In this document: positions 20,640-32,564 of the stretch, in pieces | How the letters are laid out: the number at the start of each line of letters is the position of its first letter | How positions within the stretch are numbered: the first letter of the stretch is position 1 | DNA from: Mesorhabditis belari | Lineage: Eukaryota > Nematoda > Chromadorea > Rhabditida > Rhabditidae | Assembly (NCBI GenBank): GCA_958450365.1 | Contig: CAUEEP010000760.1 | Coordinates: forward strand, 755,462 to 819,461 | Reading direction: 5' to 3' | Length of the DNA: 64,000 nt | Made by a program: the position numbers and the translations under genes | Notes under the pieces: model-generated | What the model was told of the DNA's origin: nothing | Seen by the model: the letters and a program-made list of their open reading frames with translations, nothing else | Database searches by the model: none

Positions 20640-21568
20640 ACAAACCATTTTAAAGTACTGTAGCTAGATATTTAAAGCCTAAATCTACCGTATGCCTGAA
20701 AAAGAGCATTTAAACGATAAGTTTAGATTTTAAGCGATTCAATGAGTTGACTCAATGATGATTCAATGTTTCAAATATTCAGAATCTTATAGTTACAGTA
20801 ATGTTTGGGTTTTGAGATTTGTTTTGAGGTTCTGGTAACTTTACCCGTTGTCTTTCCCTTTATCAGCTTGATTAAAGTTCAAAACTCTGACAATTTTCGT
20901 TTCTACGTTTGAATATCTTTTCTGGAGCCAAATCTTGACTACAAATTTATCTAAAAGTGACTTTTTCCTCTCAGAAACCTTTTTGCTCGAATACATTTCT
21001 TTTTCATCTCTAAAATCAGCTTTTCCGACTGATTACCCCCAAAAAAACCTTTCCATTTGCTCAAAAAGTTGCCGATTTAAGAATTGTTAATCCGAATGAT
21101 TTCATGGATTTGTTCTATTTCAGTTTTCGACTAGATAAATCTGGGAATCCTATTAGATTGACAAGAAAATCTTTGCACACATTTGAAATAAAATTTCTTA
21201 AAAACGAAACCACCAACTCAAGAACACTTTTTTCTATTATTTACAAGTCGACACCAAGAAATTACTCTTAAAAGATGAGGGCTGTCCAGAAAGTCTTTTC
21301 GTTCCTTTTCATACTTCTATTCAAAACCAACAAATGCACCAATTGAATTACGGTTTGAACTAAATCAGAGTATGAGCTGAATTTAAGCTGGAAAATAAGA
21401 ATTTTTCAAAAATCTCTAAAATTTTAAAGGAAAACTGCCCTCATTTTTTACGAGTATTCTCTTGAAGTCGATTTGTAAATAATAGAAGAAAATGTTCTTG
21501 AATTAGTGGATTCGTTTTTAAGAAATTCCAGTCAAACTTTTTCTGAGAACTTTCTTTCCAACCTAATA
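20640..21568. other. Intergenic DNA with a family E terminus
   Basis: GGGCTGTCCAGAAAGTCTTT at 21290 is a family E end. No coding exon with splice signals was found. Confidence 0.4.
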
Positions 21569-21785
21569 GCGTATTTTCTCTAATAGTAGTGCACCCCGGC
21601 GAGCCGAGTTGGTGACTATTTTACGGTTTCCAAGCTTTTGCAGAAGCTCAACACTCAAATCCCCCACTAGACCTCATCGTCAGCTACATTTTCCGACCCC
21701 ACATCGATAGGTTCTGATAAGCGGTTCTCGAGATTTCGAGGAATTTAGGGACGCTCAGGGTACTACTATTAGAGAAAATACGGTA
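21569..21785. mobile_element. Family B MITE, copy 2
   Basis: Inverted CGTATTTTCTCTAATAG termini with the shared interior (TTTCCAAGCTTTTGCAGAAG, CACATCGATAGGTTCTGAT). Confidence 0.85.
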
Positions 21786-22064
21786 TATAGAATTCCGCTA
21801 TATAAAGTTCTTTAATATATTTAGAAATAGCTTAGCGTCGGCCGGGACCAAAGTTCCATTCCGTTATATAGAGCTTTCCGCTATATAGAGTCATTTGGTC
21901 CAGCCATTCACAAGAAACAACCGTGACTTGGCATTGAGTCACGCGGTCGTCTATGTGTTACCGTATTTTCTGTTACCCAAAATTGGTCACTCTATATAAC
22001 GGTTAAAAGAGAGGCCGCTAGGTAAGCGCTTCCAAATTTTTCCTCCTTTATAGAGAGTTTCCGT

Positions 22065-22286
22065 TACCGTATTTTCTCTAATAGTAGTGCACCCCGACGA
22101 GCCAAGTTGGTGACTATTTTACAGTTTCCAAGCTTTTGCAGAAGCTCAACACTCCAATCCCCCACTAGATCTCATCGTCAGCCACATTTTCCGACCCCAC
22201 ATCGATAGGTTCTGATAAGCGGTTCTCGAGATTTCGAGCAATTTAGGCAACGCTCAGGGTGCACTACTATTAGAGAGAATACGGTA
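22065..22286. mobile_element. Family B MITE, copy 3
   Basis: A 222-bp copy from TACCGTATTTTCTCTAATAG to GAGAGAATACGGTA. Between copies 2 and 3 lies a fragment also found next to the 6.47-kb copy (CACTCTATATAACGGTTAAA). Confidence 0.85.
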
Positions 22287-22442
22287 ATTTGTGCTCAAAG
22301 ATTAGAAACGCACGCTTTCTAGCACATAGAACTTTTCATTTTTCTCAATGAGATCAGTCTATTTTTATGTCAAAAAATCAAGAGTCCACCAGACAATTGA
22401 GTACCCCAGACAGATTGCGTTTACAACTGAAACATACCCTTT

Positions 22443-22682
22443 CTGGCGCACATTCTGGCGCACATTCCGGCGCACATTCTGGCGCACATTCTGGCGCACA
22501 TTCTGGCGCACATTCTGGCGCACATTCTGGCGCACATTCTGGCGCACATTCTGGCGCACATTCTGGCGCACTTTCTGGCGCACTTTCTGGCGCACTTTCT
22601 GGCGCACTTTCTGGCGCACTTTCTGGCGCACTTTCTGGCGCACTTTCTGGCGCACTTTCTGGCGCACTTTCTGGCGCACAAT
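22443..22682. repeat. 12-nt minisatellite in two blocks
   Basis: About ten units of CATTCTGGCGCA are followed by about ten of CTTTCTGGCGCA. Each block is almost uniform. The five overlapping long ORFs here are artefacts. Confidence 0.9.
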
Positions 22683-23379
22683 TCTTTCTTTTTGTTATAC
22701 GAGCAGTTGTTGGTGTGGGAAAATGGAAAAATAAAGTATGCCAGATGGGGTGCGTTTTGCAATTTCCAAGCACAAAGTCCATTACTCGCTAATAAGAAGT
22801 TTATTTTTATTTGTATCTTTTTCAAACAAATATTCTGCGAATTCATTCATTCCTCTCAGAATCGACTCTATTTTTCTCGTCTTTTGCAATAGCCAAAGCA
22901 ATTTTTCCTTTTCTCAATCTAAATTTGCATAAATCCAAACCTTTCCGGAGTAGGATTAGGAAAAAAAAACGAAAAAAAAGACAAATCCAAATGGGTCACA
23001 CGAATTTCAAGCTTTTTTGAGAGTTTTTTAAAGTTCTTCGAAACATTATGCACTCTTCAGTTGATCAAAAACTAATCGCAAGGCTTCTAAAAGTTTCGAA
23101 AATTTCAAATTGATCCTTTTAAAAGAAATTCTAATTCTAAAATTTAAATTCTGCTTTGAAATTCGAAATTCTTCTTTCAATTCGTTGTTTTTGTTTTTGC
23201 TTTCATTTTTTGTCATTTCAACGATTAGCGTTTTTTTTGTCGCAAAATCTCGCGGGTTGTCATTAGAAATTGAAAAAAACAACATTAGAAATGTTATTAA
23301 AAATCTTTAAAATAAAAAATGTTTCTTTTTCCCACCAAGTTGGTTTTTTTCTTTCACAACATTTGAGTAATAGGTAACG

Positions 23380-23935
23380 TAGTAAGTAAAGTAAAGTAAA
23401 GGAAAGTAAAGGAAGGCAAAGGAAAGTAAAGTAAGTAAAGTAAGTAAAGTAAAGTAAAGTAAAGTAAAGTAAAGTAAAGGAAGGCAAAGGAAAGTAAAGT
23501 AAAGTAAAGTAAAGTAAAGGAAGGCAAAGGAAAGTAAAGGAAGGCAAAGGAAAGGAAAGAAAGCCAAGGAAGGCAAAGTAAAGTAAAGTAAGTAAAGTAA
23601 GTAAAGTAAAGTAAAGGAAGGCAAAGGAAAGTAAAGGAAGGCAAAGGAAAGTAAAGGAAGGCAAAGGAAAGGAAATGAAAGCCAAGGAAGGCAAAGTAAA
23701 GTAAGTTAAGTTAAGTCAAGTCAAGTCAAGTCAAGTCAAGTCAAGTCAAGTCAAGTCAAGTCAAGTCAAGTCAAGTCAAGTCAAGTAAAGTAAAGTAAGT
23801 AAAGCAAAGCAAAGTAAAGTAAAGCAAAGTAAAGCAAGTAAAGTAAAGTAAGTAAAGCAAAGTAAAGTAAAGCAAAGTAAAGCAAGTAAAGTAAAGTAAG
23901 TAAAGTACTAACGGGAACGTAATAAGTAAAGTAAA
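23380..23935. repeat. (AAGTA/AAGGA/AAGTC)n purine-rich array
   Basis: Pentamer-based array with sub-blocks of GTAAA, GGAAGGCAAA and a pure (AAGTC)n run near 23705-23785. Confidence 0.9.
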
Positions 23936-24354
23936 GCAATAATGGCCGAAGTGCCATAAAATTGTGTCTTTAGATTGTTTAAATTGTGTGCATTATGTCT
24001 TATTATGAATGCTTTGTTTGGATCATATTATTGGTTTTCAATAAATGCTTTGATTTATTTAAGAATCAACAAAAACGAAAAAAACTTTGTCTTTTACTTT
24101 GCCTTTTACTTCAACTCTTTAATCTATTCAAGCATCTCACTCGATTTCTTCTCTTTTCCTCAAATGTTGCAAACGGAAAGGAGAATTCAGCAATGAAAAT
24201 TAGTTGGATTAGTGCTTGTTTTTGCCATCGTTTTCCCTTCTTTTTTGCCCTCAAAATACCTCCAGTTTTACATTTCATTTTCTCTCAACTCATCGTTGAT
24301 CGACTAAGACATACATTATTCCACAGCTTTATGCTTAAAAATAGAAACACATCC

Positions 24355-24812
24355 TTTCTGGGGGACTCTCGTCTGTTTCTGGGGTTTCTGGCGGACTCTT
24401 GTCCGTTCCTGGGGTTTCTGGCGGACTCTTGTTCGTTCCTGGGGTTTCTGGCGGACTCTTGTCCGATCCTTGGGGTTCTAGCGGACTTTTGTTCGTTCCT
24501 GGGGTTTCTGGGGGACTCTTGTTCGTTCCTGGGGTTTCTGGGGGACTCTTGTCCGTTCCTGGGGTTTCTGGCGGACTCTTGTCCGTTTCTTGGGTTTCTG
24601 GCGGACTCTTGTCTGTTCCTGGGGTTTCTGGCGGACTCTTGTCTGTTCCTGGGGTTTCTGGCGGACTCTTGTCCGTTTCTTGGGTTTCTGGCGGACTCTT
24701 GTCTGTTCCTGGGGTTTCTGGCGGACTCTTGTCTGTTCCTGGGGTTTCTGGCGGACTCTTGTCCGTTTCTTGGGTTTCTGGCGGACTCTTGTCTGTTCCT
24801 GGGGTTTCTGGT
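24355..24812. repeat. 30-nt minisatellite
   Basis: About 15 units, each containing GGGGTTTCTGGCGGACTC followed by a variable TTGTCCGTTCCT-type half. It stays open in several frames on both strands (for example GFLADSC repeats), which explains the 292-codon ORF. Confidence 0.9.
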
Positions 24813-24879
24813 GCAGCCAGATTTCCGTTTTGGCACACTCCTAGTCCTAGTAAACCAGTCCTAGCAATAAGAACCATTC

Positions 24880-25610
24880 TTTAATCTAATTTCGACTCAA
24901 AAATCTTTTTTTTGCTTGTTTTTATTTTACAAATATTCCCGGGATTTCTATAATTGCCCTCACGCCTAAATCCATAAATTTATAAGATCCAAAAAACGAC
25001 TGCGTGAGATTTATTTCTTTACAATTTCCTTTGTGGAGAAGTGAAATGACGTAAATGTCAAAGGAGATTTTGAATTTAGAACTTCCTTTGGAAAATTTCG
25101 AATCGAAAACTTTGAAAATTGGCATTCATTGGCTTTTTCCATTGCTGAATATGATTCTAACAATAACAATATATCAGAATTCTAATAGAGTGTTATAGCC
25201 ATGAACAAAAGTATTGCGAGAAGCGCTAAAATGCTAATTTTTCTCTAATTTTTGCGAAAGCTACAAATTTCTGTTTAGAAGAAACTATTTTATACGTTTT
25301 CTTCTTTACAAAACAAAGAAATTAACTGAATAGATTGTTTTATTAGAGTTTTTAAAAGTTATAATCAATTACTTGAGCATATTTCTGTTTTCTAAGTGAC
25401 AAAAGTTAGCTTTAATGATTTACCAAGTTTTTCAATAGTTTCTGTAAAAGTCCAAAAGCTGATTTTAGTAATTGAATAGTGTAGAATTTGAATCCAGTTT
25501 TCGAGAAAAATACTTTTAAAGTTTGCGCACTTTTTGGAAAGGGACCGAATTACTCGGTCGAGGGTCGAGGCATAGGGCCGAATTACTTTCCTTGGTGCTT
25601 TAACAAAAAA
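24880..25610. other. AT-rich intergenic DNA, no gene seen
   Basis: No splice-flanked coding frame or strong repeat was found. Confidence 0.4.
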
Positions 25611-26335
25611 GCAAAAGGGTTTTAACAGTGTGGGATTCGAACCAGAAACAAAAAGCGCGCTAGTTTCCACCTCCTAAATCGATGCTAAGTTGGAGCAGTT
25701 CCTTAGTTAGATTAACACTTTTTCCTTAGTTAGATTAATAGTTTGTCCTTAGTTAGATGGAACAGTTTTCCTTAGTTAGATTAACAGTTTGTTCTTAGTT
25801 AGATTAATAGTTTGTCCTTAGTTTGATAGAACAGCTTTTCCTTAGTTAGATTAACACTTTTCCTTTAGTTAGATCAACAGTTTGTCCTTGATTAGATTAA
25901 CAGCTTTTCCTTAGTTAGATTAGCAGTTTGTCCTTGGTTAGATTAACAGCTTTTCCTTAGTTAGATTAACAGTTTTTCCTTAGATTGATAGAACAGCTTT
26001 TCTTTAGTCGATTAACAGTTTTTCTTTAGTTAGATTAACAGCTTTTCCTTAGTTAGATTAATAGTTTGTCCTTAGTTTGATAGAACAGCTTTTCCTTAGT
26101 TAGATCAACAGTTTGTCCTTGGTTAGATTAACAGTTTGTTCTTAGTTAAATTAACAGTTTGTCCTTAGTTAAATTAACAGTTTTTCCTTAGATTGATAGA
26201 ACAGCTTTTCTTTAGTCGATTAACAGTTTTTCTTTAGTTAGATTAACAGTTTGTCCCTAGTTAGATTAACAGTTTTTCCTTAGTTAGATTAATAGTTTGT
26301 CCTTAGTTAGATTAACAGCTTCCTTAGAACAGATA
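25600..26335. repeat. tRNA-like B box followed by a 24-nt degenerate array
   Basis: The minus strand carries CTGGTTCGAATCCCAC at 25632-25647, a tRNA B box, but no clear A box. From 25690, about 26 copies of a roughly 24-nt unit (CCTTAGTTAGATTAACAGTT) follow. Confidence 0.75.
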
Positions 26336-26465
26336 ATCTACGCAATAGGAATTCATTACCTAGTTATCTAGCTTCCTCATATTTTATAAAACTTCTTATC
26401 AAAAAAACTTACAACTTCTTCTCAATAATGGTCTTTTTTGCTGTTAAAAGCTACCAAAATCGACT

Positions 26466-26817
26466 CTATTTTGATTCCATTCTGAACACTTTTCTTACAT
26501 GAACATTTCTTGGAAATTTCCACGATTCTCTTCCATAAGAGCTCTTTTCCATAAGAGCATTTTGCGATTCTGTTTCTAAATGTTTTTTGGGGAGATTTTT
26601 GGGATGACACGAGACGATTTGCGATTCCTCGAGATCTCTTTCCTTGATGTTTTTCTTTCGTTGAGATTCTTCTTTGGAATGGGAGCTTTCTCCATGCCCG
26701 GAAGTCACTGCATTTCAACCAACACACCAACTAACCAGCTGCGATGAACTCTTTAGGGAAAGAGCCACAGTAGAACTTGTTATGCAAAATTTCATTTGCT
26801 TGATCTCTTGATTGTTG
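26466..26817 (-). CDS. Uncharacterised gene, last two exons (tentative)
   Basis: Exon 26817-26736 reads QQSRDQANEILHNKFYCG then SFPKEFIAA and ends phase 1 at a GTTAGT donor. Exon 26707-26466 begins phase 1 after ATGCAG and reads TSGHGESSHSKEESQRKKN, then a polar tail to TAG. Frame and codon choice look coding. The implied intron is only 28 nt, shorter than the others here, so one boundary may be wrong. No family is recognised. Confidence 0.35.
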
Positions 26818-27028
26818 CTGTGATTTTCTTGATTGTTAGCTTTCTATTTAATTCTATTGGTTGTTGATTTTCCTTTTTTAATTCCAACATGGTTTTGTTT
26901 TCTAATTCTTTTCTGATTCTTTTCTTATTCTTTTCTGATTCTTGGCTAGTTCTTTTCTGATTCTTTGTTAAATCTTTGCTAATCCTTTTCCAATCCTTTT
27001 CTTATTCCAAAAACTTTCCAATTTTCAG

Positions 27029-27096
27029 ATGCTACCCCTTGCGCAACAACGAAAACTCAGCTATTGTGGATACGATCGGAAAAAGCCGGATAGATG
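27029..27096 (+). CDS. Isolated candidate exon
   Basis: A strong acceptor (CCAATTTTCAG) and donor (GATG|GTGAGC) enclose 68 nt. One frame reads CYPLRNNENSAIVDTIGKSR. The donor and the next 50 nt are duplicated in tandem. No partner exon was found, and it is not recognised. Confidence 0.25.
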
Positions 27097-27639
27097 GTGA
27101 GCCCTTTAACATGAATTTAAGTATTGTAAAGTTGATCTAAAGCTTAATGGTGAGCTCTTTAACATGAATTTAAGTATTGTAAACTTGATCTAAAGCTTTA
27201 AATACTTTATTTCATCTGTTTTTCAGTGTCCACAGATATTAGCATTTGGCTTTAGTTTGTAATTTGGCTTGGATAAACTTCTAAGTGTTATATATAGAAA
27301 TGTAGCAAATGAAAAGCGCTAAAAGATGGTTGTTTTGGTTTTTAAATCAAAATTAAACTGAAGCAGCAAAATTTACAGCAAAATTACAGCAAAATTTACA
27401 GCAAATCCATTTTCCCATTATAAACTGGGTCAAATCTTGAAAAGCAGGAGAGCTATCGATAAAAGGCTTTATTTCATTTGTTTTTCAGCGTTCACAGATA
27501 TTAGCATTTGGCTTTAGCTTGTAATTTGGCTTTTGTTACAAAATGACAAAATTTAGAGGAGAAATTGAGAGGAGAAATCTAGATAACAAATCTAGATAAC
27601 GAATTTAGAAAAGAAAATTCAGTTGAACACATCATTACC

Positions 27640-27904
27640 TACCGTAAATACTGTAATAGTACCCCACCGCCCTCGCAAAGTCGCGTAGTCGCGTTTTTTA
27701 GTATTTCATTTTTTTCAAAGCGCCCGTACTCTCAAAAAATACGTCTTTGGTATCAAAAAATAGCCCTGAATTTCAGCTATTTTTTGATACCTAAGCGCGC
27801 ATTGTAGCATAAACCAGTGTCGAGAAAAACTCGTTCAAAACTAGACTACGCAACACTCCACACCGTCATTATGGGGATGGGGTACTATTACAGTATTTAC
27901 GGTA
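27640..27904. mobile_element. Family C MITE, copy 2
   Basis: Termini TACCGTAAATACTGTAATAG and CTATTACAGTATTTACGGTA are near-perfect inverted repeats around a 265-bp element. Confidence 0.85.
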
Positions 27905-28284
27905 TCTATCTTTCATTTTCATTTCATTTCATACCTAAAAACATCGTTAAAGTTGAACCAATGAAAAACATCACAAAATATTCTTAAAGAATGATAAATC
28001 TCTTAGAAATTACAATTTGAAAGTGAGAAATGGGCACGCTAACTTCAAAATGAACACAACTTCATCAAATAGAACAAATTATAAATGCAACCAGATAGAA
28101 TTAGGGGAAACAGGAAAGGAATTGGTTTGATAGGGATTTTCTATCATAAAGTTTTCTTCTAAGCGATTTGGGTAATTAAACCTATCGAAAAAATCGGATT
28201 TGAATAGGAAACGAATGGCTTTTGACAGAATTATGACGTTAAATAACTCTTTCAAAGTAGACTTCAAAAAAAAGAAAACAAAGT
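27905..28284. other. Intergenic DNA, no gene seen
   Basis: AT-rich, with no supported coding frame. Confidence 0.35.
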
Positions 28285-28725
28285 AAACTTTAAATAACTT
28301 TAAAAAGCTTTGAATAACTTTAATCAAGTTCAAATAACTTTAAATAACTTTAAATAACTCTAAAAAGCTTTAAATAACTTTAAAAAGCTTTAAAGATCTT
28401 TAAATAACTTTAAATAACTTTAAACAAGTTCAAATACCTTTAAATAAGTTCAAATAACTTTAGATAACTTTAAATAACTTTAAAAGGCTTTAAAAAGCTT
28501 TAAATAAGTTCAAATAACTTTAAAAAGCTTTGAATAACTTTAAACAAGTTCAAATAACTTTAGACAAGTTCAACTAACTTTAAATAACTTTAAACAAGTT
28601 CAAATAACTTTAAAAAGCTTTAAAGATCTTTAAATAAGTTCAAATAACTTTAAATAACTTTAAAAAGCTTTAAATAAGTTCAAATAACTTTAAATAACTT
28701 TAAACAACTTTAAATAACTTTTCTC
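28285..28725. repeat. TTTAAATAAC/TTTAAAAAGC decamer array
   Basis: About 44 ten-base units, mainly TTTAAATAAC, TTTAAAAAGC and TTCAAATAAC. Confidence 0.85.
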
Positions 28726-29429
28726 TTTCTCAATCTTTACACTCAATTAGCTGTCAAAAATAATCGGTTCCTTGTTTTCCGTTGAAAGCTGAAAGGGAGA
28801 ACAAAAGGTTGAAAGGAAGAATGGAAAAAATAAAGAAAAAAAAGGGCTTTCACGGGCGATTTTCCTTTCAAAAAACCCCCAAAAAGGGCCGATTTTTGAA
28901 TAATGGATAAGGGGGAATTGTGTGAGTGAAAAGAGACCGATGAAACGGTGAATAAGAAAAGAGGAAAACGAAATCTATAGCCCCTTATTTACTTCCACTT
29001 TTTCTCGACCACAACAATCCTTTTTTTTACGTCTAATCCAATAAGAAATCGTCTGAGTTAGTTGAATACTTGAGGCGTGGTGTTTGGTTTACTTCTTTAC
29101 CACCATTGTATCATAGATACCTATTGTATTCTTGTGCATTCTGTAATCTTAATTTCATTGTGGTTCTCTCATTGTGGCTCTTTCATTGTGACTCTTTCAT
29201 TGTGGCTCCTTAAAGATTGCTTATGAAAGCTCAAGTTTCACTATGAGTTTAGCTGTAAAAAAAGCTGTAAAACGTTTCTTTTCTGGCACATTTTATGTCA
29301 TTTTAGACTTTATTAGGCTTTTTTTTATTAGGCTTTCCAGAAAGAGAGTGTTCCAGAGAGAGAGTTTAAAAAAGCTTCTCAAGGAATATGACCGCACTTT
29401 GACAATCTAAGTCAACCTAAACTCCATAG

Positions 29430-29652
29430 CGTAGAATCCAGGAGGACGAGGTCCAGTAGGACGAGGTCCAGTAGGACGAGGTCCAGTAGGACGAGGTCCA
29501 GTAGGACGAGGTCCAGTAGGACGAGGTCCAGTAGGACGAGGTCCAGTAGGACGAGGTCCAGTAGGACGAGGTCCAGTAGGACGAGGTCCAGTAGGACGAG
29601 GTCCAGTAGGACGAGGTCCAGTAGGACGAGGTCCAGTAGGACGAGGTCCAGT
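29430..29652. repeat. 15-nt minisatellite (GACGAGGTCCAGTAG)
   Basis: About 15 almost identical copies. Open frames such as SSYWT repeats on the minus strand are artefacts. Confidence 0.92.
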
Positions 29653-29894
29653 AAAACCTCGTAAATGCAGCCTTCAACTAATTGTCTATGAGAAGTCTAG
29701 TACAGTGCGGTGCAAAACCATATGCCACCGCCCCAAATTTTGGTGTCGTTGTTGCATTTTTGTTCAATTTTTATGATAACAAGGTTTATTTATAACAATA
29801 ACAGTTTAATATTTTGGACAGACAACATATTTAATATGTTATCTGTTCCTGAAGACTGATCACGTCAAATATTCGACTCAGCATGCTGTTAACT

Positions 29895-30190
29895 TCATGA
29901 TGGTGCTTTTTGGAATGGCATTCCACTCGCGGGTAATGGCATCTTTGAGCGCTTGAACAACAAGCATTGGACATTTGTGCACTGTGTGGAATTGCCATAA
30001 ACTAGACGAGCAAGCATTCCCCACAGATTCTCAATGGGGTTGAGATCGGGGGAGCACGCAGGCCAATCCAGAAGAGGCACTTCTTTTGACTGAAGCCATG
30101 ACTTGGTTGCTTGGCTGGTGCTGGCGTTTTCTTGCTGTAGGATGAGTTGGTGTTGTGGAAGACTGGAAGAAGAACTGAAGACTGCAGATA
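29895..30190 (-). pseudogene. Tc1-like transposase, C-terminal fragment
   Basis: The minus strand reads [15 protein letters not shown] then [20 protein letters not shown], the signature around the third catalytic Asp of Tc1 transposases ([12 protein letters not shown]). An ENAS motif upstream stands where the family has DNA.., so the second acidic residue may be lost. Frame changes interrupt the reading before and after the core. Confidence 0.8.
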
Positions 30191-30192
30191 TA

Positions 30193-30712
30193 TTGGGTTG
30201 GGGAGAATGAGTCGGCGCCGAAAATGAAAGAAATTTCTAAAACTTATAGCAGACTTTGTCAAATGATATGCGTTTGATATCCGTAGAAGGGTAACTAATT
30301 CTCTACAAAATCATATTTAAAAGAGAACTCAAACAGCGCCTCAACTCAACAAAGAATCATTTTTTCACAAAATTGATAAACTGTCATCTAGAGTAAACGG
30401 TTGGAGGGATCTTCCTGAAAATTTGGTAACTTATGTAATTGAGTGTGCTCTATCTTTTTTATATAAACACCAAAGGAGGTTTATGTGGAAGAAACTGTTC
30501 AAGCAATGAGTCGGACTTTTTGTCATTTTGATTAGCTGTGTTTGGGAATCCATAAAATCCCAAAAAAGAAAAGCTTTGTGGAATCTCTCAAAAGCCATTT
30601 TGTAAAGAAATAGTGGACCATTTTGATGAAACAAAACGTGTATTTAAAGAAGGTTTTATGGGTGCAAAAAGTTTCTTTAAATTTCGGCGCCGACTCATTC
30701 TCCCCAACTCAA
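30193..30712. mobile_element. Family D MITE, copy 2
   Basis: Termini TTGGGTTGGGGAGAATGAG and CTCATTCTCCCCAACTCAA lie between TA dinucleotides. It interrupts the Tc1-like transposase. Confidence 0.88.
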
Positions 30713-31364
30713 TAGAAGAAGGTTGACCTCGAGCACATCGATGTAATCTTTTATAGGCTTAACTATGAAGGAATTGTTTATATATTCATTTAAAGAAAAG
30801 ACATGTTTACTTTAAAGAAAAAAAATAAACATTTCTTTTGAGTCTTTTGATAGAAAATTGGTTTCCTGTTTTCTTTTCTTCGTTTAAAAAAAACAAGTTC
30901 CGAAACTGATTGCTCAAGTGTAAGTGCAGAAAAATTGGTGAACTCTTGAGTCATTTCAACATTTAACATTACGAGTTCAAAACATTTAAGTTTAAAATCT
31001 AATTTTGAATGTTTAAAATCTAATTTTGAATGTTTAAAATCTAATTTTGAATGTTTAAAATCTAATTTTGTACTTTTAAAGCTTTTAGTAGGTCTTTTAG
31101 TTTTTGGATTAGTCATTTAAAAGTCATTTTAAGTATCATACCTGGGATTGACATTACTTTCAAATTTACATTACTGGTTTTACGTTCTGTCGTGTACTTT
31201 GTGCCTGCCAAAACGCAAATAAACCCTTTCTGGTCTACTCAACTGTCAATTTTCCTTGACACTATATTGTTTTTATGAGAAAAATGAAGAATTGAGTGCC
31301 CCAGAAATGTTTTTAATGGTTGGAATTAGGGCAAGATAGTTGGAATTAGGGAGAAACTTGCCCC

Positions 31365-31985
31365 GCGCAGGGACTCGAACCCACGACCTTCCGCTTACTG
31401 GCCAACCGTGCTAACCATTACACCACGATGCCCTCGATTTCCCTTTCCCCAGAGGGAGTTAACTTCCCACTGGAACAAACGGTTCCACACGTCTCTTTAT
31501 AGGCCTCGGGTGCGCTCAAAACTAGGTATGGAGACCTTGGTTAGCATTGCAGAACCCATCCTTCCGTGGTCGCCAGTTGGAACCAGCGCAGATCAAAAAT
31601 TCTACGCCGCAGGGACTCGAATCCACGTCCTTCCGCTTGCCGGGCAATTGTGCTAACCATTACACCACAAGGTCCTTGCTCTTCCTTCCTCCAGAGGGAG
31701 TTAACTTCTCTGGACCAGACTGTTCCACACGTCTCGATTTATAGGCCTGGGGTCCGCTCGAAACTACCGTGGTCGCCAGTTGGAACTGGGGCAGATCAAA
31801 AAATCGTACGCCGCCGGGACTCGAACTCGAACGGGACGTTTTGCTTGTTTTCAATAGTTGGAACTAGGGCAGAGCAAAAATTTCCCCCCAATGGGACTCG
31901 AACCCACGGCACTTCGCTTACCGGTCAACTGTGCTAGACATTACACCACAAGGCCCTTGCTCTTCCTTCCTCTAGAGGAAGTTAA
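31365..31985 (-). repeat. Cluster of tRNA-derived repeat units
   Basis: Read on the minus strand, three units carry a tRNA-like core: GTGGTGTAATGGTTAGCAC (A box), GGTAAGCGGAAGG-type middle, and GTGGGTTCGAGTCCC (B box). They lie at about 31370-31435, 31605-31675 and 31888-31955; a fourth B box is at about 31815. Spacers share TTCCACACGTCTC and CCGTGGTCGCCAGTTGGAAC, so the whole unit is repeated. The anticodon arms are not convincing, and this head with an AAGCGGAAGG middle resembles tRNA-derived SINEs of other animals. Confidence 0.75.
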
Positions 31986-32560
31986 CTCAATGTTGAGTAC
32001 AAAATACAACTCCTTGTCTTTGACCACTTTTTCTTTCATAAAAAAGAAACTCATATGTTTCAAAGAAACTCTCTCAACAAAACTCATTTAATAAAAAAAC
32101 TCAAAAATTTTCTATTTTATTGGAATCAAATCTTTTCGTGGATTATCCCCGATTAGTTTTCTTCTTTTTTCCTCTTTTTCTCCTCACTTTTCGGATTATC
32201 TTTGATTAAATAACACACGGATTTTTTTGCCGAATATTTCTTGTAAACAAAATAGATTCAAAAAAGTTTTTTAGAATCTTTTTTGATTGATTTTTGATTG
32301 ATTTTTGATTGATCTTTTGATTGATTTATTTATCTTAAATCTTTTTTTGAGATAAAGCTTTAAATTTCAGTGTTTTTTGAAATCTTTAGCAATCAAAAAT
32401 CGAAACTTTTTCTATTTGATCAAAGAATTTTTCGGCTTTGTAACATTGATGGGACTTTTGACTGTTTTAAAGAGATTTCCCACAAACTATTGTTTTATGT
32501 TTGCGGTAATTTATCAAAAACTATTTATCAACAACAATTTAACAACAAAAAAGTCTCACA
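31986..32560. other. AT-rich intergenic DNA
   Basis: Short TTTTTGATTGA repeats lie near 32280-32330. No supported coding exon was found. Confidence 0.35.
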
Positions 32561-32564
32561 AGTG

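Larger units (their letters stand above)
29705..30765 (-). mobile_element. Tc1-like transposon remnant split by a MITE
   Basis: The end at 29705 reads ACAGTGCGGTGCAAAACC beside a TA, typical of Tc1-type termini. The minus strand then encodes the C-terminal half of a Tc1 transposase. A family D MITE sits at 30193-30712, and reading resumes beyond it with YIDVLEVNLL, the segment expected just upstream. The front of the element is missing. Confidence 0.8.

Noticed and set aside
20027..20641. 204-codon ORF with GATRS repeats as a secreted or structural repeat protein
   Set aside because: A GTGAGT donor and a CAG acceptor in matching phase flank the array, so it is better read as an intron; the frame is open only because the unit is 15 nt.
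22348..22846. Overlapping ORFs on both strands (RTFW, SGAH, APES repeats)
   Set aside because: Products of the 12-nt array.
23986..24877. 292-codon ORF with GFLADSC repeats
   Set aside because: 30-nt minisatellite; the non-repeat N-terminal part has no coding character.
31365..31985. Functional tRNA genes
   Set aside because: A and B boxes are present, but the anticodon arms and acceptor stems do not close properly and the flanks are repeated with the core.
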